Shown in pieces: positions 56,536 to 64,000 of a stretch of 64,000 nt of DNA. Each line of letters opens with the position of its first letter. Position 1 is the stretch's first letter. Source of the stretch: Corynebacterium sp. BD556 (GTDB lineage Bacteria; Actinomycetota; Actinomycetes; Mycobacteriales; Mycobacteriaceae); assembly GCF_038452275.1 (NCBI RefSeq), contig NZ_CP141643.1:930001-994000 (forward strand), written 5' to 3'. A program made the position numbers and the translations under genes. Under the pieces are notes generated by a model. That model saw nothing but the letters and a program-made list of their open reading frames with translations. It had not been told where the DNA came from and made no database searches.

Positions 56536-56922
56536 ATGCGCAATTTCCGTAAAGCAGGCTTCGCTGCCGCCACTGCCCTCGCTGTCACCTTTGGCTCCGC
56601 TTCCGTCGCCCTCGCCGAGGAGGTCAAGCCCATTACTACTGAGGTCACCGAAACGAAGGGTGAGGGTGGCTCCTCGACCGACCTTGGCAAGAGCCTGGAT
56701 GCCTGGAGGATCGAGGACGGAAAGACCGTCAAGACTGGCGCCGATGCAGAAGCCCTGTTCGGATCTTCCAAGGAGGGTCAGGACGGACAGACTTGGGAGA
56801 CGCAGCCACGGTGGGCTCAGCTCCTCTACGTGGGCTCCATCTTCCTTGGTGTCTCGGCCTTGGTTTCCCTCATTGTCGGGCCTGCCTACAACTTCGTCAT
56901 CCACGGCCCGCTCGGGGTCTAA
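56536..56922 (+). CDS. small secreted membrane-anchored protein
   Basis: A 128-residue protein starting MRNFR. It has a Sec signal peptide cleaved after AEVA-like ALA (about residue 27), then a hydrophilic, acidic mature segment. One C-terminal transmembrane helix (about 97-122) is preceded by QPRWAQLL. It is related in layout to the next gene, which has the same N-terminal residues and an equivalent PQWARYLI-plus-helix end. Corynebacteria are known to carry secreted protein genes at this place between mtr and map. Function unknown. Confidence 0.8.
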   Translation: MRNFRKAGFAAATALAVTFGSASVALAEEVKPITTEVTETKGEGGSSTDLGKSLDAWRIEDGKTVKTGADAEALFGSSKEGQDGQTWETQPRWAQLLYVGSIFLGVSALVSLIVGPAYNFVIHGPLGV

Positions 56923-56976
56923 ATAGCGGGATTCCGCACAACACCTGTTTCAACCTTTTAGAAAGAAGGATTTACC

Positions 56977-57579
56977 ATGCGTAACTTCCGCACCTCCGCA
57001 GTTGCAGCTGCTACCGCCCTGACCCTCGCCATCACTGGTGTCGGTGTTGCTTCTGCTCAGACCGACGGCTCGACCCAGAACAACGGTTCTGCTCAGAACG
57101 ATGGTTCCTCCCAGGACAACGGTTCCGCTCAGAACAATGGCCCTGCTCAAAACGATGGTTCCTCCCAGGACAACGGTTCCGCTCAGAACAATGGCCCTGC
57201 TCAAAACGATGGTTCCTCCCAGGACAACGGCTCTGCTCAGAACGACGGCTCCAGCAAGGACAACGGTACCAGCCAGACCAACAACTCCGGCTCCTCCGCT
57301 TTCACTGGTAAGCAGGTAGGTGACAAGGACTTCGGAGACGTCCTCAAGGACGGCTTCGGCGGCCTGTCCAGCGGTAAAGGTTCCTCCCACTTCTTCCCCG
57401 ACGCTAAGGAACCGTTCTACGGTGCCGACGCCTTCGGCAAGGAAATTAACATGGACAACGTCCCGCAGTGGGCTCGCTACCTGATCGACCTGACCGTTCT
57501 GGCCGGCATCGGCACTTTGATCGGCGCCGTCATCTCCGCCTTCAACTGGGCTTCCTACAACGGCTTGATCAAGTTCTAA
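56977..57579 (+). CDS. secreted repeat protein with C-terminal membrane helix
   Basis: A 200-residue protein starting MRNFR with a signal peptide ending ASA (about residue 27). Residues 28-100 are a low-complexity domain of Asn, Gly, Ser, Gln, Asp and Ala built from six-residue units ([ND]G[STP][SA]Q[ND]). A folded-looking segment (about 105-160) and PQWARYLIDLTVLAG starting a C-terminal membrane helix follow. An AGAAGGA site precedes the ATG. It is in tandem with its paralogue 54 bp upstream. The repeat domain could be a cell-wall spacer; this is inferred. Confidence 0.82.
   Translation: MRNFRTSAVAAATALTLAITGVGVASAQTDGSTQNNGSAQNDGSSQDNGSAQNNGPAQNDGSSQDNGSAQNNGPAQNDGSSQDNGSAQNDGSSKDNGTSQTNNSGSSAFTGKQVGDKDFGDVLKDGFGGLSSGKGSSHFFPDAKEPFYGADAFGKEINMDNVPQWARYLIDLTVLAGIGTLIGAVISAFNWASYNGLIKF
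57064..57260 (+). repeat. in-frame 54-bp tandem repeats in the secreted protein gene
   Basis: GATGGTTCCTCCCAGGACAA recurs at 57100, 57154 and 57208, an exact period of 54 bp (18 codons), with near-identical DNA between the copies. The first two 54-bp units differ at no position I can see. Shorter 18-bp sub-units extend on both sides. Near-identity at the DNA level points to recent expansion by slippage or recombination. Confidence 0.85.
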
Positions 57580-57609
57580 GCCGCTTTCTCGCGAACAGCG
57601 AGTTGCTCA

Positions 57610-57644
57610 GCCCCTTCTTCCGCATTAGCTGCGGAAGAAGGGGC
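57610..57644. terminator. terminator between the secreted protein gene and map
   Basis: A perfect 15-bp stem: GCCCCTTCTTCCGCA (57610-57624) with TGCGGAAGAAGGGGC (57630-57644), a 5-nt loop and ATTTTC following. It ends the rightward secreted-protein transcript. The convergent map transcript may use it too. Confidence 0.92.
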
Positions 57645-57669
57645 ATTTTCGTGTTTGCTGGTGGAAACC

Positions 57670-58569
57670 CTACTGTCCCAGCATCAACATTCCGGCGGCG
57701 ACGTCCTCGTCCGGAAGGGTGAGAATCTCGGTTCCTTCCTCGGTGATGAGGATCGTGTGCTCAAACTGGGCAGTGTACTCGCCGTCCTCGTTTTGCACGG
57801 TCCAGCCGTCGTCCCAGACTCGGTACGGCAATTCGCCCAGGTTAATCATGGGCTCGATAGTCAACGTCATACCCGGCTCCAACACATCGCGGTAAGCGTC
57901 CGAATCAAAATGCAGCACCACGAGACCGTTGTGGAAGGTGGTGCCGATGCCGTGTCCAGTGAAGTCGGTGACCACGTTGTAGCCGAAACGCTTGGCGTAG
58001 GCTTCGATGACGCGGCCGATGACGTTGATCTCGCGGCCTGCCTTGGCCGCCTTGATACCACGCATCATGGCCTGGTAGGTGCGCTCGACTAAATCCTTGT
58101 GACGCTGCTCGACTTCTCCTGCGCAAAACGTGGCGTTGGTGTCGCCGTGGACGCCGTTTTTGTAGGCGGTGACATCGATGTTGACAATGTCGCCTTCCTC
58201 GATCACCGTCGTGTCGGGGATGCCGTGGCAGACAATCTCGTTGAGGGAGACACAGCATGACTTGGGGTAGCTGCGATAACCCAGCGTCGAGGGGTACGCG
58301 CCGTGGTCAAGCATGTATTCGTGGGCGACGCGGTCGATTTCGTCTGTTGTGACGCCGGGTTTCACGGCGGCCCCGGCCGTCGCCAACGCGTTAGCTGCAA
58401 TCTTGGATGCCTCGCGCATCCTCTCAATGTTTTCCGGAGTCTGCACGAAGGGCTCTCCGATGTTTTCTTGAACCTCGTCTTTCCATGCGTATTCGGGGCG
58501 CTCGATGTGCTCGGGCACAGTCCGGATCGGCGTTGGTGTGCCGGGGGTTAACATTCCACGTTGACTCAT
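57670..58569 (-). CDS. map: methionine aminopeptidase type I
   Basis: Removes N-terminal Met from new proteins. 299 residues. The N-terminal 45-residue extension with PxxP-like content is the form typical of actinobacterial MapB. Metal ligands are visible in [19 protein letters not shown] (two Asp), [10 protein letters not shown] (His), LTIEPM (Glu) and QFEHTILIT (Glu). ATG 58569 is preferred; the frame is open to 58578. Confidence 0.96.
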   Translation of the reverse strand: MSQRGMLTPGTPTPIRTVPEHIERPEYAWKDEVQENIGEPFVQTPENIERMREASKIAANALATAGAAVKPGVTTDEIDRVAHEYMLDHGAYPSTLGYRSYPKSCCVSLNEIVCHGIPDTTVIEEGDIVNIDVTAYKNGVHGDTNATFCAGEVEQRHKDLVERTYQAMMRGIKAAKAGREINVIGRVIEAYAKRFGYNVVTDFTGHGIGTTFHNGLVVLHFDSDAYRDVLEPGMTLTIEPMINLGELPYRVWDDGWTVQNEDGEYTAQFEHTILITEEGTEILTLPDEDVAAGMLMLGQ

Positions 58570-58605
58570 AGCCCCCATGCTAACCCCACGGGTCGGCGTG
58601 GCTTT

Positions 58606-60438
58606 TTAGCCTCCCGTTTTGCGTGACTCATCCAAGTTGATCAACATCCGGTCGGTAACGGCCACCGCCGCCTCGGAGCCTCCACCGAGGACGATGAGGG
58701 TGGCGAAGGCGATGTCGTCGTTGGCCCTGTATCCGGTGAACCAGGAGTGTGATCCACCATAGATTTCCGCCTCGCCGGTCTTGCCGCGGATGTCCCCGCC
58801 AGCGCTCATGCCGGCCGCTGTTCCGCCGGGAGCAGTCACCGCCTGCATGATTTGCTGTAGCGCACCCTCTACCTCCGGTGAAAGCTTGCGTACATCTTCG
58901 GATACTTCGGTTTTTTGGCCGTCGACAAGAAAAGGCACCGGCATCAAGCCTCGTGCCGCTGTGGCTGCGACCAGGGCCATGCCGAAGGGGCTGACCAAGT
59001 CGTGGCCCTGCCCGTAGCCCGCTTCAGTGCGATCAAGGGCTTCTTCGCCGACCGGAATGGATCCGGTGATCGTGTCGAGCCCTGCGATTTTCATGTCTAC
59101 GCCCAAGCCGAACTGCTTGCCTGTTTCCTTCAGCTCCCCGGGGGCAAGCTTGGTGGAGATGTCAGCGAAGGTTGTGTTGCAGGAACGGGCGAACGCAGAC
59201 CTTAAGGGGACGTTTCCCATGCTAAATCCCGCGTAATTGGTCACTATGCGGCCGTAGAGGATCATGGTGCCGGGGCAGGCAACGATCGTGTCGGGGTTGA
59301 GGCCTTGTTTCTCAATGCCCGCTGCCGCTGTGATGATTTTAAAGGTAGAGCCGGGCGGGTACTGGCCCATCGTAGCCAGGTTTCCCAACGCATCAGCGGC
59401 CGGGGTTTGTGCCACGGCGAGGATCCCGCCGGTGGAGGGCCGGATGGCCACAATCATGGCCTGTTGACCCGCGATGGGCTCTAGGGCCTTCTCCGCCGCC
59501 CGCTGGACCGCGTGGTCGAGGCTGATGTGGATGGCGGGTGCTGGGGTTGCGGCCTCACCCGTTAATTCCTCGATAAAGGCACCGTTGGAGTTGACCACGT
59601 TGACGCTCCAGCCCGCCGCGCCCTCTAGGTCATCGCGCACCAGCTCAGCGACGCGCGCCATGATGTCCGGGGCGAAACCCGGGTTCACGGTGATCATCGC
59701 AGCTTCCTCGTTAAGCCGGATCGACGGGTCCCCACTGACAGCGGCGGCGACGGCATCTTTGGCGTTTGCTGGCACCACCGCAACAGAGAAGCTTCCCGCC
59801 GCTGCGCGCAACTGCTCCTTTAGCTCCGCCGGATCACGCCGTGGTACTGCTTGACGCCCTTCGCGCGCTACATCAAGCGCCGTAGAAATGGTCGTGGCGG
59901 TCGCAGCGGGATCTCTCATCTGATCAGTGTCCACCAGGATGCGGTAAACGGTGCCGGGGCTGAGCAGCTCGACGCCGTCAGAGGAGACGACACTCGCCTT
60001 CGTGGCGGGCTCGGCACGAAGTTCCATGTGTTGGTGGGCGCCTAGACGCGGATTCATCACGGACGGGCGCCAGCGTACCGTCCATGTGTCGGAGGACTGG
60101 GTCAACGTCGCCGCGGAATCGTAGGTGTAGTGACGATCCCGCGGAAGCTGCCACGTCATCGTGTACTTCACCGTCGCCAGGTTGTCTTGCTGGCTGACTT
60201 CAGTAACGGTGATGTCGAGACTTTCGGCCTGGAGGCCCTCCCAACTTGCACGGATGGAGTCCGCGGCGGTAGTGGGGTCGTCGACAAGCGAGGCGAGCGC
60301 ATCGTAGTCCTGTGATTCAACGGCGTCGAGGAAGTCTGCCGCGGCGGGTGCGGCGTCATTGGGTTTTGGTGTGCAGCCAACGACAAGGCTGGCAGTGAGG
60401 GCCACGCCCACACTCACCGCGATCACGGAACGGCTCAT
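58606..60438 (-). CDS. penicillin-binding lipoprotein (class B, NTF2/MecA-N type)
   Basis: A 610-residue D,D-transpeptidase-like protein anchored as a lipoprotein (lipobox VVGC, Cys22). An N-terminal NTF2-like MecA-N domain (about 30-140) and a PBP dimerisation domain precede the transpeptidase domain. That domain has the catalytic motifs PGSTFK (S-x-x-K), SCN (S-x-N) and GKTGEAE (K-T-G). It is equivalent in position and layout to Rv2864c of M. tuberculosis. It is expected to cross-link peptidoglycan. It lies 37 bp upstream of map and downstream of ispG. Confidence 0.94.
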   Translation of the reverse strand: MSRSVIAVSVGVALTASLVVGCTPKPNDAAPAAADFLDAVESQDYDALASLVDDPTTAADSIRASWEGLQAESLDITVTEVSQQDNLATVKYTMTWQLPRDRHYTYDSAATLTQSSDTWTVRWRPSVMNPRLGAHQHMELRAEPATKASVVSSDGVELLSPGTVYRILVDTDQMRDPAATATTISTALDVAREGRQAVPRRDPAELKEQLRAAAGSFSVAVVPANAKDAVAAAVSGDPSIRLNEEAAMITVNPGFAPDIMARVAELVRDDLEGAAGWSVNVVNSNGAFIEELTGEAATPAPAIHISLDHAVQRAAEKALEPIAGQQAMIVAIRPSTGGILAVAQTPAADALGNLATMGQYPPGSTFKIITAAAGIEKQGLNPDTIVACPGTMILYGRIVTNYAGFSMGNVPLRSAFARSCNTTFADISTKLAPGELKETGKQFGLGVDMKIAGLDTITGSIPVGEEALDRTEAGYGQGHDLVSPFGMALVAATAARGLMPVPFLVDGQKTEVSEDVRKLSPEVEGALQQIMQAVTAPGGTAAGMSAGGDIRGKTGEAEIYGGSHSWFTGYRANDDIAFATLIVLGGGSEAAVAVTDRMLINLDESRKTGG

Positions 60439-60452
60439 GGCGTGAAAATAGC

Positions 60453-60482
60453 AGTGGTGGCATCAAAACAGATGCCACCACT
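60453..60482 (-). terminator. ispG terminator
   Basis: A perfect 12-bp stem: AGTGGTGGCATC (60453-60464) with GATGCCACCACT (60471-60482) and a 6-nt loop. In the leftward transcript it is followed by GCTATTTTC. It lies between the ispG stop and the penicillin-binding protein start. Confidence 0.85.
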
Positions 60483-60499
60483 CCGAAGCGCGAAGAAGT

Positions 60500-61669
60500 C
60501 TAGCGCGTAACCTTGACGTGAGCCTTGGTTCCGGCAGTTGCCTCCATACCTTCCTCCTCCGCAATACGCATCGCATGCGCAATGAGAGTTTCGACGATTT
60601 TCGCCTCCGGCACCGTCTCAACAACTTCGCCCTTGACAAAAATCTGACCCTTGCCATTACCGGAAGCTACACCCAAGTCCGCATCGCGGGCCTCACCAGG
60701 ACCGTTGACCACACAGCCCATAACCGCCACGCGCAGCGGGAACTCAAGGCCGTCGAGCCCAGCCGTGACTTCCTCGGCAAGCTTGTACACGTCAACCTGG
60801 GCGCGCCCACAGGACGGGCACGAGACGATTTCAAGCTTGCGCGGACGCAGATTCATCGACTGCAGAATCTGATCACCAACCTTAATCTCCTCCACCGGAT
60901 CCGCCGACAAAGAGACCCGGATGGTGTCGCCGATCCCCTGCGAAAGCAGCGCACCGAAGGCAACAGAAGATTTAATGGTGCCCATAAACTTCGGGCCTGC
61001 TTCGGTCACGCCGAGGTGCAGCGGGTAATCGGTGACCTCGGCGAGCTGCCGGTAAGCCTCCACCATAAGAACCGGATCGGAGTGCTTCACAGAAATGGCG
61101 ATGTCGCTATAGCCGTACTCCTCGAACAGCCCCGCCTCGTAGACAGCGGATTCCACAAGAGCCTCCGGGGTGGCTTTGCCGTACTTCTCCAGCATGCGCT
61201 TGTCCAAAGAACCACCGTTTACTCCGATGCGGATTGGAATGCCAGCATCCCCGGCCGCCTTAGCAACCTCCTTGACGCGGCCGTCGAACTCCTTGATGTT
61301 GCCAGGGTTGACGCGCACAGCAGCACATCCGGCGTCAATGGCGGCGAAGATGTACTTCGGCTGAAAGTGAATATCGGCAATGACCGGAATCGGGGACTTC
61401 GCGGCGATGGCAGGCAGCGCCTCCGCATCAACAGTTTTCGGGCATGCCACGCGGACGATGTCGCAGCCAGCGGCGGTTAGCTGAGCGATCTGCTGCAAAG
61501 TGGCGTTAATGTCGTGCGTTTTGGTGGTGGTCATCGACTGCACGGAAATTGGATGATCGGAGCCAACTCCCACTGAGCCGACCATTAGCTGGCGGGTTTT
61601 GCGGCGCGGCGCGAGGGTCGGAGGTGGGCCATCAGGAATTCCCAGGGAGATAGGCTGATTCATGGCCAT
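60500..61669 (-). CDS. ispG: 4-hydroxy-3-methylbut-2-enyl-diphosphate synthase
   Basis: A 389-residue [4Fe-4S] enzyme, the penultimate step of the MEP isoprenoid pathway (GcpE). The N-terminal TIM barrel contains the [15 protein letters not shown] segment. Cluster cysteines are in CPSCGR and CVVNGPGE. It is encoded together with dxr (same pathway) and the site-2 protease gene, as in mycobacteria. ATG 61669 or 61663; the frame open to 61720 would overlap rseP. Confidence 0.97.
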   Translation of the reverse strand: MAMNQPISLGIPDGPPPTLAPRRKTRQLMVGSVGVGSDHPISVQSMTTTKTHDINATLQQIAQLTAAGCDIVRVACPKTVDAEALPAIAAKSPIPVIADIHFQPKYIFAAIDAGCAAVRVNPGNIKEFDGRVKEVAKAAGDAGIPIRIGVNGGSLDKRMLEKYGKATPEALVESAVYEAGLFEEYGYSDIAISVKHSDPVLMVEAYRQLAEVTDYPLHLGVTEAGPKFMGTIKSSVAFGALLSQGIGDTIRVSLSADPVEEIKVGDQILQSMNLRPRKLEIVSCPSCGRAQVDVYKLAEEVTAGLDGLEFPLRVAVMGCVVNGPGEARDADLGVASGNGKGQIFVKGEVVETVPEAKIVETLIAHAMRIAEEEGMEATAGTKAHVKVTR

Positions 61670-61682
61670 TACTCTAGCACCG

Positions 61683-62894
61683 CTAGCCAAATAACTTGAC
61701 GGGGTTGACCACGTCCGCAACCATCACAAACACACCGATGACGAGCAGGGCCGAAGCCATGACGTAAGTTACCGGCATGAGCTTTTCGTAGTTCGCTGGC
61801 CCCGCCGGAGCAAGCCCGCGGGCGCGCCTGAAACCATCGCGGATCTTCTCGTAGACGATCACGGCAATGTGGCCGCCGTCGAGAGGCGGAAGCGGCACCA
61901 AGTTAAACAGCGCGAGGAAGAAGTTTAACGAGGCCAGCATCATCCAAAACACTTCCCACATGCTGCGCTCCACCAGTTCCCCGCCGGCCCGCGAAGCCCC
62001 GATGACGCTGACTGGGCCGGTTTCATCGCGTTGAGCACCGAAAATGGAAGCCACCACGCCGGGGATTTTGCCGGGGAAGGCGACTAAGCCTTCAACAGTC
62101 GCGCGCAGCATCTGCCCCGTCAACGCAAATGTGGCCGGGACAGCCTCAAAAGGGCCGAAGGAGGCCGTCGGGTTGTCCACGGGTTGATTAGTAATTCCCA
62201 CAGCGCCAACCTCGACAAACTCGCCGGTCTGAGGGTTCAGGCGCTTGACGGCATCCACTGCCACATCGACGTCGCTTACTTCTCCTTCGCGTTGAATGCT
62301 CAACGTGACAGTTTCTCCAGGGCGCAGCATCACGTAGTCACGCAGTTGGGTAAATGTCTGGAGTTTTTGGCCGTCGACGGCGAGGAGTTTGTCCCCGGGC
62401 TGGATTCCGGCAGCTCCTGCTGGTCCCGCGCCCACACATTCGGCGAGTTGATCCTCAGCAACTTGGTCGGAGGTGCACGCCACCTTGCCCACCGTGGGCG
62501 TGCGGTCGGCGTAGGGGTTGGGGATGCTGGCAAAGACCGCCACCATATAGATGATCACCAAACCCAGCAGCAGGTTCATCACGATTCCACCGCTCATCAC
62601 TGCGATGCGTTGCCACCATGGCTTTTTATACATCGCCACGGGTTCTTCCGCGGCGGACAGCTCGTCTTGCGCGGTCATTCCCGCGATGTCGCAGAAACCG
62701 CCGAGGGGCAGGGCAGCCACACCGTAGGTGGTGTGCCCTTTGGTTATTTGCCACACGGGCGGGCCGAAGCCCACGAAGTAGCGACGCACACGCATGCCGA
62801 AAGCGCGCGCCGTAAACATGTGTCCGGCCTCGTGCAAAGCGATCGACAGCACTATCCCGATGGCGAAGACGGCGATTCCCACGACGAAACCCAC
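61683..62894 (-). CDS. site-2 protease (RseP/Rip1 family zinc metalloprotease)
   Basis: A 403-residue intramembrane protease that cleaves anti-sigma factors and other membrane substrates. The zinc motif HEAGH is at residues 21-25 in the first transmembrane helix, a PDZ domain lies in the middle (about 130-230), and the second metal ligand is in [12 protein letters not shown]. It is the counterpart of Rv2869c (Rip1), between ispG and dxr. It is commonly listed as rseP or rip1. Confidence 0.95.
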   Translation of the reverse strand: MGFVVGIAVFAIGIVLSIALHEAGHMFTARAFGMRVRRYFVGFGPPVWQITKGHTTYGVAALPLGGFCDIAGMTAQDELSAAEEPVAMYKKPWWQRIAVMSGGIVMNLLLGLVIIYMVAVFASIPNPYADRTPTVGKVACTSDQVAEDQLAECVGAGPAGAAGIQPGDKLLAVDGQKLQTFTQLRDYVMLRPGETVTLSIQREGEVSDVDVAVDAVKRLNPQTGEFVEVGAVGITNQPVDNPTASFGPFEAVPATFALTGQMLRATVEGLVAFPGKIPGVVASIFGAQRDETGPVSVIGASRAGGELVERSMWEVFWMMLASLNFFLALFNLVPLPPLDGGHIAVIVYEKIRDGFRRARGLAPAGPANYEKLMPVTYVMASALLVIGVFVMVADVVNPVKLFG

Positions 62895-62910
62895 TAAACC
62901 TGTTCCTTAC

Positions 62911-64000
62911 TTATGCGCGCGCCAGCTTGTCGACGTACTCATTGGCGCGTCGGCGAGCCTCAGTTTCTGTGTGGATGACGGCCTCGAAGCTTTCAGGGAT
63001 GAACCCTGAGGCGTCCACCGCCTCGATGGTCTGCGCGACCACGTCCACGATTTGTGGGAAACGGATGCGCCCACCCAAAAATGCGGCCGCGGCTTCCTCA
63101 TTAGCAGCATTGTAGACGGCAGGTGCCATTGCCCCGGTGCGGGCGACGTCACGGGCGAGCTCAACGGCGGGGAAAGCTGAGTTGTCGAGCGGCTCGAAGT
63201 GCCAGTCCATGGCGGCGGAGAAGTCAAGAGCTGGCTGCGCGTCGGCGACGCGTTCGGGCCACGCAAGCGCATGGGCGATCGGAAGTTTCATCGACGGCGG
63301 CGAAGCCTGCGCGATCGTGGCACCATCGACGAAGGTAACCATTGAGTGGATGATGGACTGCGGGTGCACGGTGACGTCGATAAGCTCGGGGGCGACACCG
63401 AAAAGTAACGTCGCTTCGATCAACTCAAGACCTTTGTTCACCATCGTCGCCGAGTTCAGGGTGTTCATCTGCCCCATTGACCACGTCGGGTGTGCCGCCG
63501 CCTGCTTTGGGGTGACATCCCACATTTGCTCGCGGCTCCAACCGCGAAATGGTCCGCCTGAAGCCGTCAGCACGTAGCGCGCGACCTCATTGACGCGCCC
63601 TGAGCGCAAGCACTGGGCCATCGCGGAATGTTCAGAATCTACAGGAACAATCTGGCCTTCGGCGGCTTTGGAGGTCACCAACCGTCCCCCCGCCACGAGG
63701 GATTCCTTGTTCGCCAGAGCCAACCTCGCTTCGGTTTCCACCACCGCCAACGTCGAAGCCAAACCCAGTGAGCCCACCAAAGCGTTGAGCACAGTATCCG
63801 CTGGGCGCGCCCGCACCAGCTCCGCGGGGTCACGCAGCACCGAGCCACCTAAAGCCGCGGAAACCTCGCGCGCCGCTTCTTCGCCAGAAACAGCCACATC
63901 ACCTGGGCCCAAACCGAAGGCCTGTGCTTGCTTGACGACGAGCCCCGGATCCCGTCCCCCCGCCGCAATTCCGACAACCTGGAATCTGTCCCGGTTGTCG
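62911..64000 (-). CDS. dxr: 1-deoxy-D-xylulose-5-phosphate reductoisomerase (partial, 5' end cut)
   Basis: Converts DXP to MEP, the second step of the MEP pathway. The visible part begins in the N-terminal NADPH domain ([14 protein letters not shown], with [12 protein letters not shown] further on). It continues through the catalytic domain ([53 protein letters not shown]). The frame is open to the right window edge. The stop is 16 bp before the site-2 protease start, so the order dxr-rseP-ispG reads as one leftward unit. Confidence 0.97.
   Translation of the reverse strand, partial: DNRDRFQVVGIAAGGRDPGLVVKQAQAFGLGPGDVAVSGEEAAREVSAALGGSVLRDPAELVRARPADTVLNALVGSLGLASTLAVVETEARLALANKESLVAGGRLVTSKAAEGQIVPVDSEHSAMAQCLRSGRVNEVARYVLTASGGPFRGWSREQMWDVTPKQAAAHPTWSMGQMNTLNSATMVNKGLELIEATLLFGVAPELIDVTVHPQSIIHSMVTFVDGATIAQASPPSMKLPIAHALAWPERVADAQPALDFSAAMDWHFEPLDNSAFPAVELARDVARTGAMAPAVYNAANEEAAAAFLGGRIRFPQIVDVVAQTIEAVDASGFIPESFEAVIHTETEARRRANEYVDKLARA

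Noticed and set aside
60518..61480. 320-codon open frame opposite ispG
   Set aside because: A shadow of ispG; low-quality composition and no start signal.

Overview
The window is a 64 kb piece of an actinobacterial chromosome, about 60% GC, almost certainly a Corynebacterium. This rests on gene order: miaA, a DUF349 gene, miaB, gluABCD, recX-recA, bioYMN, a PspA/35-kDa-antigen gene, clgR, cinA, pgsA, ftsK, rnj, dapA-thyX-dapB, gpsI-rpsO, ribF/truB, rbfA-infB-nusA-rimP, proS, mqo, mycothione reductase, map, ispG, site-2 protease and dxr follow the arrangement known in C. glutamicum and, in part, Mycobacterium. Mycothiol-linked genes and many GTG starts and short leaders fit too. I cannot name the species. 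miaA (left edge) and dxr (right edge) are cut by the window.

Layout. 1-6.4 kb: tRNA A37 modification genes (miaA, miaB) with conserved actinobacterial proteins between them. 6.6-10 kb: the glutamate ABC uptake operon gluABCD. 10.1-12.3 kb: recX-recA with a DUF3046 gene upstream, a near-consensus LexA box and a second candidate promoter. 12.4-14.3 kb: biotin ECF transporter bioYMN, closed by a strong bidirectional terminator. 14.4-16.9 kb: pspA-like gene, clgR, cinA and pgsA. 16.9-18.3 kb: a TerC-family gene behind a yybP-ykoY (Mn2+) riboswitch. 18.3-26.8 kb: ftsK, a DinB-fold protein, then dapB-thyX-dapA-rnj as one unit. 26.9-30.6 kb: a lipoprotein, polynucleotide phosphorylase and S15. 30.8-43 kb: nucleoside hydrolase, ribF, divergent truB, then the long leftward unit rimP-nusA-ylxR-infB-rbfA-nrnA-dinF-phosphoesterase-PPTase. 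43-46.4 kb: lipoprotein, proS, yaaA.

The region 46.4-49.2 kb looks accessory. A DUF559-type nuclease-like gene points left and a AAA ATPase gene points right. Between them lie five direct repeats of 137-142 bp, each carrying two internal inverted repeats. 49.1-64 kb returns to conserved genes: a SAM methyltransferase, cobA, a short SelO, mqo, a hydrolase, mycothione reductase, two tandem small secreted membrane-anchored proteins (one with 18-residue repeats), map, a penicillin-binding lipoprotein, ispG, rseP/rip1 and dxr.

Functionally most of the window is housekeeping: translation and tRNA modification, RNA turnover (RNase J, PNPase, NrnA), lysine/diaminopimelate and isoprenoid synthesis, envelope work, and uptake of glutamate and biotin. 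The most informative regulatory element is the Mn2+ riboswitch, whose basal stem shares bases with an anti-Shine-Dalgarno hairpin. The most unusual DNA is the repeat block beside the AAA ATPase. No tRNA, rRNA, CRISPR array or insertion sequence was recognised.
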